Source of the DNA: Biostraticola tofi
GTDB taxonomy: Bacteria; Pseudomonadota; Gammaproteobacteria; Enterobacterales; Enterobacteriaceae
Assembly: GCF_004343195.1 (NCBI RefSeq)
Contig: NZ_SMCR01000006.1
Span: forward strand, 186,001-250,000
Direction of reading: 5' to 3'
DNA: 64,000 nt
Shown here in pieces: positions 54,879-63,425 of the stretch. Below the pieces are notes generated by a model. It saw only the letters and a program-made list of their open reading frames with translations. It searched no databases and had not been told where the DNA came from. A program made the position numbers and the translations under genes. Every line of letters begins with the position of its first letter. The first letter of the stretch is position 1.

Positions 54879-56150
54879 ATGTCTCTTAACGACTCAAAAA
54901 TCCGCAACTTAAAACCATCCGCTAAACCCTTCAAAGTTTCCGATTCTCATGGTCTGTATCTGCTGGTTAATCCAGGCGGTTCACGTCTCTGGTATCTCAA
55001 ATATCGTATCAATAGAAAAGAATCCCGCCTTGGCTTAGGTGCTTATCCTGAAGTCTCTCTGGCTGATGCTCGTCAACAGCGTGACGGTATCCGTAAGTTG
55101 CTGGCGCAGAATATTAATCCAGCACAACAGCGCTCTGCTGAAAGAACCACTTCCTTACCCGAAAAAACCTTCAAAACCGTGGCATTGAGCTGGCATAAAA
55201 GCAACCGAACATGGTCAGAGAACCATGCTGTCCGTCTGCTCGCTAGCATGAACAATCATATCTTCCCGATAATTGGACACTTACCAGTCACAGAACTGAA
55301 GACTCGCCACTTCATCGATCTGCTGAAAGGGATTGAGAAAAAAGGTCTGTTGGAAGTGGCGGCCCGTACCCGGCAGCATATGTGCAACATCATGCGTCAT
55401 GCCGTGCATCAGGAATTAATAGAGCACAATCCGGCGGCAAATTTGGATGACATTATCGCCCCTCCTGTTAAACGCCACTACCCTGCCCTTCCACTGGAGC
55501 GGCTGCCGGAGCTTTTGAATCGCATTGAGGACTACCGGCAAGGACGAGAATTAACCCGCCTGGCAGTCTCACTCACTCTGCACCTGTTCATCCGTTCCAG
55601 CGAACTGCGCTTTGCCCGTTGGTCTGAGGTCGATTTCAAAAACAAAATCTGGACTATTCCTGCCAATCGCGAGGCTATCCCCGGTGTTCGCTATTCCGGG
55701 CGTGGCGCTAAAATGCGCATACCGCATATCGTTCCCCTTTCCAGTCAATCCATCGCTATTCTGAAACAGATACGGGAAATATCCGGGCATAAGGAATTGG
55801 TATTTCCGGGTGACCATAATCCGTATAAGCCGATGTGCGAAAATACGGTCAACAAGGCGTTGCGTCTGATGGGCTATGACACGAAAGATGAAATCTGCGG
55901 CCACGGATTCCGGGCAATGGCTTGTAGTGCCCTGATGGAGTCTGGCCTGTGGTCACAGGATGCCGTTGAGCGTCAAATGAGCCATCAGGAGCGCAATAGC
56001 GTGAGAGCCGCTTATATCCATAAAGCAGAATATCTCGATGCTCGCAAAGCGATGATGCAATGGTGGTCGGATTATCTGGATACCAACCGAGAAGGATATG
56101 TTGCACCATACATTTATGTGCAACAACATAAGGTGGCTGGAGCTGCCTAA
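54879..56150 (+). CDS. P4-type tyrosine integrase
   Basis: A 423-residue site-specific recombinase. The N-terminal arm-binding domain (MSLNDSKIRNLKPSAKPFKVSDSHGLYLLVNPGGSRLWYLKYR...RLGLGAYPEVSLADAR) is the DUF4102 domain of P4-like integrases, followed by a SAM-like core-binding domain (~100-195). The catalytic domain has all active residues: Arg239 in FIRSSELR, Lys near 279, His342-x-x-Arg345 in HGFR, His369 in MSHQE and a Tyr in RAAYIHKAEYLD (~379). It therefore appears functional. It lies next to tRNA-Asn and marks the start of a genomic island. A hairpin terminator follows. Confidence 0.95.
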   Translation: MSLNDSKIRNLKPSAKPFKVSDSHGLYLLVNPGGSRLWYLKYRINRKESRLGLGAYPEVSLADARQQRDGIRKLLAQNINPAQQRSAERTTSLPEKTFKTVALSWHKSNRTWSENHAVRLLASMNNHIFPIIGHLPVTELKTRHFIDLLKGIEKKGLLEVAARTRQHMCNIMRHAVHQELIEHNPAANLDDIIAPPVKRHYPALPLERLPELLNRIEDYRQGRELTRLAVSLTLHLFIRSSELRFARWSEVDFKNKIWTIPANREAIPGVRYSGRGAKMRIPHIVPLSSQSIAILKQIREISGHKELVFPGDHNPYKPMCENTVNKALRLMGYDTKDEICGHGFRAMACSALMESGLWSQDAVERQMSHQERNSVRAAYIHKAEYLDARKAMMQWWSDYLDTNREGYVAPYIYVQQHKVAGAA

Positions 56151-56165
56151 TTGGTAATTCTCTTA

Positions 56166-56200
56166 AAAGCAGATCTTGGTAAAAAGGATCTGCTTTCTTT
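56166..56200 (+). terminator. Terminator of the integrase gene
   Basis: A perfect 10-bp stem aaagcagatc/gatctgcttt (56166-56175, 56187-56196) with an 11-nt loop, followed by cttt. It starts 16 bases after the integrase stop. Confidence 0.8.
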
Positions 56201-56452
56201 GGTCGTATACACAGGCTGGATAAACTGTTATTACAATGTTTTTCGGACCCATACAAACACTGGTGGCGTATCCCCATGCTTGTATGAAGAACGGCAGAAA
56301 CAGGCTTTCCCAGTATGCTGATTCTGTGATCCACTACAACTTGCCATATAAGGTTACCAAGAAGACAAAATGCATCTAATGGGAATTCAATAGTAGTAGA
56401 ACCCTCTCGAAAAAATACGTTATTCAATCGAGAATATTTAATATGTACAAAC
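56201..56452. other. Unassigned island sequence between the integrase and the MFS gene
   Basis: About 250 bases. A minus-strand frame crosses it (FREGSTTIEFPLDAFCLLGNLIW...) and runs on into the integrase terminator and coding region, so it is not a real gene as it stands. It may be a scrap of a lost island gene. No repeat or RNA recognised. Confidence 0.35.
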
Positions 56453-57715
56453 TCATTTCCCTGCCATTTTCATATGAGGCGTTAACCGTAGCTCGTGAAC
56501 AGGCAGGTTGATCAATGCAGCGGCGACGGCCAGCGCAATATCTAAATACCACATCCAATTGTAGCTGCCGGTTAACTGGACCACCCGCCCGCCCAGGTAG
56601 GCTCCGAAAAATCCCCCTATCTGATGGATCATCATCAACACACCAAACAACATTGCCAAGTTTTTTGGACCGAACATTTTTGCGACCAGGCCTATTGTTG
56701 GGGGCACTGTCGACAGGAAGGTCACTCCCATGGTGGCAGAAAAAATAAGAACCACTGTGGGAGTCATGGGTGACAGCACAAATACCAGAACAGCCAATCC
56801 GCGGATGCTGTAAAGCAGCACGAGTAACGACTTCATTCTCCAGCGCCCCACTGCCCACCCCATAAATAAGCTTCCAACAATGTTGAACAAGCCGATGAGT
56901 GCCAGAGACCAGCCACCAATGGACGGCGACATGCCGCACATTGCAATAATGCCGGGCATATGTGTAACCAGAAAAGAAACGTGGAAACCACACACCATAA
57001 AACCTGCGGCCACAAAACAATAACCTGGCGTCTTAAACGCCACAATCAGGGCCTGAATTGTCGTCAACTCATCTCTGGTTGAGTCCATTTCCGTCGTTAC
57101 AGTCAGATCCCGCGCATTTCCTTTTAGTACCCACGCTGCAGGTAGCGCAAGCAGAACAAGCACGCCCAGCCACTGCATTGAGGTTACCCAGCCGTACGTC
57201 ATCGTCATCCAGATAGCCAGAGGGGCCATAACAACCTGACCGGTGGAACCACCGGCATTAACGATACCCGTCGCCATGCCACGTTTACTGGCAGGTAGCA
57301 ACCGCGCACTGCATGCCATCATCACTGAAGGGCCGGCCATTCCACAACCGCCTGCCGCCATCACAGCCATGGTAAATATCAGGCCAGAGGTCGATGTCAT
57401 GTAAGGGGTAAGTACTGTACCGGTAACCACTAAGATAACAGCGGCGAAAATCACGCGTCCTGCCCCGATGCGGTCGGCAACTGCGCCCGCAAAAGGCTGC
57501 GTCAGCCCCCAACAAAGTTGCGCAAAAGCAAAAGCTAGGCTGATATCTGCAATACTCAGGCGTGTGGCAGTACTTAATGATGAAAGATACACCCCCATCG
57601 ATAAACGTATGCCATTCGTGAATGCCAGTCCGCCTGCACCCGCCATCAGCACCAGCCAAATCACAGGACCTGAAAGGCTAAAACGCCTCCGGGCTGACCG
57701 TTTGCTATTGTTCAT
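56453..57715 (-). CDS. MFS transporter, oxalate/formate-antiporter or monocarboxylate-type
   Basis: A 420-residue, 12-helix carrier. It starts MNNSKRSARRRFSLSGPVIWLVLMAGAGGLAFTNGIRLSMGVYLSSL and has the MFS loop PFAGAVADRIGAGRVI between helices 2 and 3. AAGGCGMAGPSVMM, GMATGIVNAGGSTGQVVMAPLAIW and a second-half loop GWAVGRWRMKSLLV follow, then TVPPTIGLVAKMFGPKNLAMLFGVLMMIHQIGGFFGAYLGG. The Gly-rich helix 5 (NAGGSTGQ) and the final GP-x-N-x-A-M-L-F-G motif are characteristic of the monocarboxylate/oxalate-formate branch. The substrate is unknown. It lies in the tRNA-Asn island, divergent from the integrase and upstream of the aldo/keto reductase's terminator, so it forms its own unit. Confidence 0.85.
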   Translation of the reverse strand: MNNSKRSARRRFSLSGPVIWLVLMAGAGGLAFTNGIRLSMGVYLSSLSTATRLSIADISLAFAFAQLCWGLTQPFAGAVADRIGAGRVIFAAVILVVTGTVLTPYMTSTSGLIFTMAVMAAGGCGMAGPSVMMACSARLLPASKRGMATGIVNAGGSTGQVVMAPLAIWMTMTYGWVTSMQWLGVLVLLALPAAWVLKGNARDLTVTTEMDSTRDELTTIQALIVAFKTPGYCFVAAGFMVCGFHVSFLVTHMPGIIAMCGMSPSIGGWSLALIGLFNIVGSLFMGWAVGRWRMKSLLVLLYSIRGLAVLVFVLSPMTPTVVLIFSATMGVTFLSTVPPTIGLVAKMFGPKNLAMLFGVLMMIHQIGGFFGAYLGGRVVQLTGSYNWMWYLDIALAVAAALINLPVHELRLTPHMKMAGK

Positions 57716-57795
57716 TAATAGAGTCCAGCCGAACCCGCCGCACGGCTGGCCAGCAATGTATCATCGTCATATATCGACCACTTGTACTCTGAAAA

Positions 57796-57817
57796 AGCCA
57801 TCAATTTCGTGATGGCT
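57796..57817 (-). terminator. Rho-independent terminator of the aldo/keto reductase gene
   Basis: A perfect 8-bp stem agccatca/tgatggct with a 6-nt loop; on the minus strand it is followed by five T. It is 49 bases beyond the reductase stop. Confidence 0.88.
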
Positions 57818-57866
57818 CCATACGCTACCTGTTAATGCGAAAAGTCATTGAGCGGGTATCAGACAC

Positions 57867-58874
57867 TCAGGCAACAATACGAGGGGTATTACCGCTTGCC
57901 CAGTCAATGACTTTTCTCTCAGGAGCCTTGAGGTTTAGGGTGCTGACAGTGTCCAGTCGGTTTATTTGCTCAGTAGACAGTTCCACAGAGAGAGCACCAA
58001 GGTTATCGTTAAGTTGATCAAGTGTACGCGGACCAATGATAGGGACCGCCCCGTGAGTGCCAGCCCAGGCGATGGCCACCTGACCTGCGCTGACACCGAT
58101 CTCAGCGGCTATATCAAGTACAGTGTCAAGGATCTGTGTACGGTTGATCGAGTCTTCTGGCTGGAATACCCTTCCACCAAATCCTTCAGCGCGGCCTTGC
58201 TCGCCTTGCCGGTATTTTCCCGTCAACATCCCCCCGCCCAGTGGAGACCATGTCACGATGCCAAGTCCCAGCGCGTGCGACGCAGGAAATAGATCACCCT
58301 CAGGTTCACGGTGCACCAGGCTATGCTCAAACTGGACAGCAGCGAGTAGAACCGCGCGAGTTAGCTCCGCGAGAGTCACCGCCCGGGCGAGTCGCCAGGC
58401 GGAGAAATTCGACAGGCCCGCATAAAGAATCTTACCCGCGCGCGCGAGATCCTCAAAACCACGGATGATTTCCTCCATAGGGGTGACACCATCAGGATGA
58501 TGCGCCCAGTAGATATCGATCCTGTCCGTTTTAAGTCGTTTGAGGCTGGCCTCAACCGATGCCACCATGGCTTTCCGACTGTTACCTGTGACCAGCCGGT
58601 CTGGACTGGGAACTGCACCATTCGTGAACTTAGTTGCCAGGACGAAATCCTCGCGACGTCCTTGCAGTAAATTTCCCACTTGCTCTTCCGACTGCCCAAA
58701 CTGATAGACATCCGCAGTATCAATGAAGTTGCCACCCGCTTCAGCATAAGCCTCAAAGACAGCTTTACTGCCATCTGCATCAGACCCATATCCCCAGCCG
58801 GTACCAAAGTTGCCGGTGCCAAGCGCCACCTGTGATACGCGAAGACCCGTGTTACCAAATACGGCGTATTTCAT
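57867..58874 (-). CDS. Aldo/keto reductase
   Basis: A 335-residue NADPH-dependent TIM-barrel reductase. The ATG at 58874 (ggag 6 bases upstream) gives MKYAVFGNTGLRVSQVALGTGNFGTGWGYG; the frame extends to 58913. The catalytic tetrad is visible: Asp and Tyr in FIDTADVYQFGQSEEQVG, Lys in FVLATKFTNG and His in DIYWAHHPDG. The cofactor end reads VPIIGPRTLDQLNDNLGAL. This is the yeast/plant potassium-channel-beta-like or YajO-type branch; the substrate is unknown. It is divergent from the MarR regulator gene and shares its control region, so it is the likely regulated target. Confidence 0.92.
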   Translation of the reverse strand: MKYAVFGNTGLRVSQVALGTGNFGTGWGYGSDADGSKAVFEAYAEAGGNFIDTADVYQFGQSEEQVGNLLQGRREDFVLATKFTNGAVPSPDRLVTGNSRKAMVASVEASLKRLKTDRIDIYWAHHPDGVTPMEEIIRGFEDLARAGKILYAGLSNFSAWRLARAVTLAELTRAVLLAAVQFEHSLVHREPEGDLFPASHALGLGIVTWSPLGGGMLTGKYRQGEQGRAEGFGGRVFQPEDSINRTQILDTVLDIAAEIGVSAGQVAIAWAGTHGAVPIIGPRTLDQLNDNLGALSVELSTEQINRLDTVSTLNLKAPERKVIDWASGNTPRIVA

Positions 58875-59078
58875 CATTTGCTCCATACATTGAGTTAAAG
58901 CAGAAGTGGACATCCTCTCCTGTCATACAACAATCCAGAAGCAGATTCAGGTTGACGCACAAAGCATTAACTTTGTCGTCATACCGAACCTACGCCCTGA
59001 CCCCAGTTTTCATCGCACTAACTGACATTCGCTGATGAAAACACCCGATAATTGCTATCTGACAGGCATTACTATAGA

Positions 59079-59106
59079 GTTGCATATACAACAGTTGCAG
59101 GTACAA
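59079..59106. promoter_or_regulatory. Paired MarR-type operator repeats
   Basis: gttgcatatacaa (59079-59091) and gttgcaggtacaa (59094-59106) are direct repeats 15 bases apart. Each is a near palindrome of the form TTGyNNNNrCAA, a common MarR-family operator shape. They end 8 bases before the MarR start codon and lie in the divergent promoter region. Confidence 0.6.
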
Positions 59107-59114
59107 TATATTAT

Positions 59115-59561
59115 ATGAAGCAGTTCATCAAGCCAGAGGGATGCACCAACCTGAAGCTTCGCCAGCTTAATCGTATGGTGACGCGGCATTACGATCATTT
59201 TGTCGCTCAGGTTGGCTTAAAAAACACACAGTATGCGTTGCTGTCACACGTGGTCAGATTAGGGCCGATAAGACCAGCCGACCTGGCAAAGCATATGCAG
59301 TTAGATGCCTCAACGTTGACACGCAACCTGCAATCCCTCACCGCTCAGGGGTGGGTGACAATAAACGCGGGGGAAAATGCTCGCAGCCGGTTAGTGAAAG
59401 CAACAGAGTCTGGACATGAAAAACGCATCGAGGGGCAGCGCGCCTGGCTGGCTGCGCAGGAAGCACTGAATGAACGACTGGGTATTGAGCGGGTCGCCGC
59501 GTTACATACCCTACTGGATTCTTGCATTCAGGGCCTTGATGACGAACCCTGTCTGACCTGA
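59115..59561 (+). CDS. MarR-family transcriptional regulator
   Basis: A 148-residue winged-helix dimeric repressor, starting at the ATG at 59115 (MKQFIKPEGCTNLKLRQLNRMVTRHYDHF). An upstream frame to 59052 would include the operator. The DNA-binding helix is in IRPADLAKHMQLDASTLTRNLQSLTAQGWV and the wing in NAGENARSRLVKATESG. Cys10 near the N-terminus is at the place used for oxidant or thiol sensing in several MarR proteins with the same KLRQLNR context (NemR-like behaviour in other families); this is inference. It is adjacent to aldo/keto reductase and old-yellow-enzyme genes, which fits a reactive-electrophile response. Confidence 0.9.
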   Translation: MKQFIKPEGCTNLKLRQLNRMVTRHYDHFVAQVGLKNTQYALLSHVVRLGPIRPADLAKHMQLDASTLTRNLQSLTAQGWVTINAGENARSRLVKATESGHEKRIEGQRAWLAAQEALNERLGIERVAALHTLLDSCIQGLDDEPCLT

Positions 59562-59728
59562 AGTTTTGAGTTAACTTAAATTCTGATTGTGCCATAACAC
59601 AGTACGCATGCGATCACATACGCTCTGACTGACGGGGTTTAAGGTGAGTTGCAGATGCTGTTTCTACTGATGCCTGTCGATATCCATCAGCGTGGCCGAA
59701 CTTTGCTAAACGGATGTGGAGTGTTCGA

Positions 59729-60844
59729 ATGACCCAACGCCTTTTTTCCCCTCTAAATATCGGAGCCCTCAAATTGTCCCATCGCGTAGTGATGGCTCCG
59801 TTGACACGTATGCGTGCTGCTCAGCCGGGCAATATCCCCCATTCACTCAATACAGAGTATTACCGGCAACGTGCTTCCCGGGGCGGGCTCATCATTACCG
59901 AAGGCACCCAAATTTCGCCTACCGCTCAGGGTATGCCAGCAACGCCGGGCATCCATAGCGCAGAGCAAATACAAGGGTGGAAGGCAATAACTCAAGCAGT
60001 CCACGCCAAAGGCGCTCTTATTGTACTGCAATTGTGGCACGTTGGTCGCATTTCTCACTCCAGTTTACTGGGTGGGCAACGGCCAGTGGCTCCGTCGGCT
60101 ATTCCTGCTCCGGGCGACGCCTTTACTGCCACATTTTCCCGGGCGCCTTTCGAGACGCCGAATGCTTTGAGCACAACAGATATCCCCTTAATTATCGAGG
60201 ATTACGCTCAGGCCGCACGCAATGCATTGCTGGCGGGCTTTGATGGGGTGGAAATTCACGCAGCAAACGGCTATCTCCTGGAGCAGTTCTTGCAAAGCCG
60301 TAGCAACCATCGCACCGATAATTATGGTGGGTCGATAGACAATCGCTGCCGTCTTGTGCTGGAAGTGGCCGCCGCAGTGTCACGCGTGTTTGGGCCCGAT
60401 CGGACGGGTATCCGATTGTCACCTTTTGGTATCGCCAACGGCAGTGGAGAAGATAACCCCTTTCCGCTTTACTCTTACCTCATTGAACAACTGGCCACGT
60501 TAGATCTGGCGTTTCTGCATCTGATCGAACCACGCGCCAGCGGTGCCGGACAGGCGGAAGTGGACCACCAAAATGTACCCTTTGCTTCTGAACTTTTCCG
60601 CCCACTCTGGCCCAATGCATTGATTGCAGCTGGCAATTATTCGCCTGAGACAGCATAAGCCGCAATTGGAGCCGGCCGAACCGATGCAGTGGCATTTGGT
60701 CGGCTTTTCATTGCCAATCCCGATCTCCCCGAGCGTATAAAAATCGGAGGAAGTCTTAACTCTTATGATCGGACAACATTTTATGGTGGTGGAGCAAGTG
60801 GGTATACCGACTATCCTGAACTTGGTACATGTGACGCCGGTTAA
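59729..60844 (+). pseudogene. Old yellow enzyme (NemA-like ene-reductase) interrupted by one in-frame stop
   Basis: The frame from the ATG at 59729 reads MTQRLFSPLNIGALKLSHRVVMAPLTRMRA, then WHVGRISHSS, HAANGYLLEQFLQ and SNHRTDNYGGSIDNRCR. This is a clear FMN-dependent NADH:flavin oxidoreductase of the N-ethylmaleimide reductase type. A TAA at 60656-60658 cuts it after ETA, yet the same frame continues for 61 more codons as [27 protein letters not shown]...[15 protein letters not shown] before the natural stop at 60842. The missing codon is probably Glu or Gln. The truncated product lacks the last FMN-phosphate-binding strand and would be inactive. It follows the marR gene in the same direction. 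Confidence 0.88.
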
Positions 60845-61005
60845 CCAACCCGATAACACTTAATGCTTTCATAGCGTGTCCATTAATACCCAACTCATGC
60901 TGAATAACGCTTTCTGGCAAAGTAATTAGTATTTTGTCTGAATCGCTCCCTGACAGATTCAACGTTCACAAGTCAGAGGCGCATTCATTTAACCGAGGAA
61001 TAAAA

Positions 61006-62397
61006 ATGGCTTACGCAACGACCAATCCCTATACGGGTGAAACGCTGAAGACTTTTCCCAACGCGACAGATGAAGGTGTTTCTCTTGCACTCAACTAGGC
61101 AGATACTGCTTTTCATCAGTGGAAACTCACGTCAATATCCGATCTTGTCAAAGTCCTGAAAAAAACGGCTGACTTGCTCCGCGCCAGACATACGGAATAT
61201 GCAAAATTTCTTACACTGGAAATGGGTAAGCTCCTTAGTGAAGCCGAGGCTGAAGTGGAATTGTCTGCCGCAATATTCGAGTATTATGTCGAACATGCCG
61301 AACAACAGCTTGCCCCCAGAAAAACTCCCTTCTAAAGACCCGGCCGTAACCAAGGCGTGGCTGGTGCATGAACCTTTAGGGATCATTCTTGCAATTGAAC
61401 CCTGGAATTTTCCGTACTTCCAGATCGCCCGTATCATCGCACCACAACTGGCTGCCGGTAACGTGTTGGTACTAAAGCATGCATCCAATGTACCGCAATC
61501 CGCTGACCCTTTTGAGAAGCTCATGCTGGAGGCGGGATTACCTGTGGGGGGTTCAGAAATATTTACGCGACCCGCAAGCAAATAGAGGCAATTATTAACG
61601 ATCCCCGTATACATGGTGTGGCACTGACGGGGTCGGAAGGTGCGGGTGTCGTGGTAGCTTCACAGGCAGGAAAGGCATTGAAGAAGTCCACGATGGAACT
61701 GGGGGGAGCCGATGCTTTTCTGGTGCTGGAAGATGCTGATCTGGATAAAGCTGCCAGGTGGGCCGTATTTGGTCGTCACTGGAATGCCGGCCAGTTATGC
61801 TGCTCGTCCAAACGTCTCATCGTCACCGAAGCAATCTATGACGCTTTTATTGAACGCTATATTGCCGGCGTCGCAGCACTCAAGGCAGGCGATCCACTAG
61901 ATCCCGAAACGTCGCTGGCTCCACTGTCTTCACCGGGGGCCGCTGATGATGTTCGCAGACAAGTAGAAGAAGCTGTAGCGCATGGCGCGTCCGCTACCGT
62001 CATTGCTTCTGAAGTACCTGCTCGCGGTGCCTTCGAACGTCCGGTTATGCTCACGAATCTGACTAAAGAAAATCCGGCTTACTACCAGGAATTTTTTGGC
62101 CCGATATCACTTGTCTTTAAAGCTCAAGACGAAGCAGAAGCTATCCAGATAGCCAACGATTCTCCTTTCGGACTTGGTGGCTCTGTATTCACTCAGGATA
62201 TAGAACGAGGTAAGAAAGTTGCCAGACAAATATCGACAGGAATGGCCTATATCAATCACCCCACTGCGGTGAAAGCCGACCTGCCATTTGGAGGCATTCG
62301 TCGCTCAGGTTATGGTCGCGAATTAATCGGTCTTGGCCTGAAAGAATTTTTCAATTACAAGCTGATCGGCGTAACTGATATTGATGGCAATTTTTAA
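61006..62397 (+). pseudogene. NAD(P)-dependent aldehyde (succinate-semialdehyde) dehydrogenase with one stop and two frameshifts
   Basis: After gaggaataaaa, an ATG at 61006 begins MAYATTNPYTGETLKTFPNATDEGVSLALN and meets a TAG at 61096 where Gln (CAG) is expected. The same frame then goes on as ADTAFHQWKLTSISDLVKVLKKTADLLRAR. One extra C in the run at 61313-61317 shifts to the frame reading EKLPSKDPAVTKAWLVHEPLGIILAIEPWNFP. A lost base in the G-run at 61546-61551 shifts again to FRNIYATRKQIEAIINDPR. From there it is intact, with the catalytic Glu in MELGGADAF, Cys in GQLCCSSKR and the end at 62397. Three independent lesions make it a pseudogene; similarity is to the SSADH/YneI class. Confidence 0.9.
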
Positions 62398-62610
62398 GAT
62401 GTGAAATACCGGCCCGGGAGATGTTCTCCGGGTCGGTAAATCATCTCATTTACTGTTTCACCTCAGGCGACCAAAATTAATTATGAAAAACCTGGTACTA
62501 ATACCCTGCCGGGGACAATCAAAGTTTGATATTACTAAGTCCAACAGTCGACAGGAAAATGCTCATTAAAAAATTTATTGAATCACTGACTTAGCATCAA
62601 TGCTGAAAAT
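62398..62610. other. Spacer after the aldehyde dehydrogenase pseudogene
   Basis: 213 bases. A GC-rich near-palindrome accggcccgggagatgttctccgggtcggt (~62408-62437) just after the pseudogene stop looks like its terminator stem. Nothing else is seen. Confidence 0.5.
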
Positions 62611-63213
62611 TCATTGTAATACCAGATAAACATGTTCATAGAGGATCATTATCCCACTATAAAGTAGCATCACTCCCATAATACCGTTAACAATGGATTG
62701 CGATTTTCGGTCAGAGAATCTTCTGGAAAAATATCTGCCCGCAATATTATAAACTATTGATGAGCCACCGCAAATCAGGGCTAAAACTGTTGAAATAAAT
62801 AAAAGATACCATCCTGTTATATCATTCTGTGGATAGTAGATAAATACCAGCGGAAAGGCTGCCAGCCATGCTTTCGGATTGAACAGGTGAATAACGAAGC
62901 CACTAATGAAACCGACATCCTGAGACTGACCTGATAATGGTTTATTGACAAAAGAAGTGAGGATAACTTTTATACCCAGATAAATAATGTAAATCCCGCC
63001 AATAATGCTTATCCACGGTAGCCAGCGATTGTTCAACAGTCCCTGCCCGGAATAACCCAGGACAAGTAATAATATATACATTGCAACTGCGACCCCAACC
63101 GCAAAAGCCGTGCGAAACGGTGCTTTTGGGTCCATCCCGGCGCTAAATGCTATCGTTGTCACAGGACCGGGGGTGTACATGATGCTGAAAACATAAATGA
63201 ACAGTGCAATCAT
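62611..63213 (-). CDS. LysE/RhtB-family amino-acid exporter
   Basis: A 200-residue inner-membrane protein with about six hydrophobic helices. Family motifs: YTPGPVTTIAFSAGM at the N-terminus, then GVAVAMYILLLVLGYSG, IIGGIYIIYLGIKVILTS, and GFISGFVIHLFNPKAWLAAFPL, where the Asn-Pro-Lys-Ala motif is diagnostic. The exported substrate (an amino acid or homoserine lactone-like compound) is not predictable. Possibly controlled by the TetR-family gene 212 bases upstream on the same strand. A normal full-length gene among decayed neighbours. Confidence 0.9.
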   Translation of the reverse strand: MIALFIYVFSIMYTPGPVTTIAFSAGMDPKAPFRTAFAVGVAVAMYILLLVLGYSGQGLLNNRWLPWISIIGGIYIIYLGIKVILTSFVNKPLSGQSQDVGFISGFVIHLFNPKAWLAAFPLVFIYYPQNDITGWYLLFISTVLALICGGSSIVYNIAGRYFSRRFSDRKSQSIVNGIMGVMLLYSGIMILYEHVYLVLQ

Positions 63214-63425
63214 TTTTGACTCTGCCTGATAGTAATTTTATTAATCAAAGAATTGCCAGTACCCAAAGCATCCGCGCATTGCAACCCAACAATCCGAATA
63301 CCTCAGGTCATTAAAAGTCGCACCGACCATAGCCGCCAGTGAATAAAGAGAGTCGCTTACTCAACATGCCTCCTCTCTTCATAAACTGGAAATTGCCGTT
63401 TTACCCTTAACAGGGATGCCTTCTG

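Noticed and set aside
56201..56427. Minus-strand frame after the integrase as a gene
   Set aside because: It runs through the integrase terminator and deep into the integrase coding sequence.
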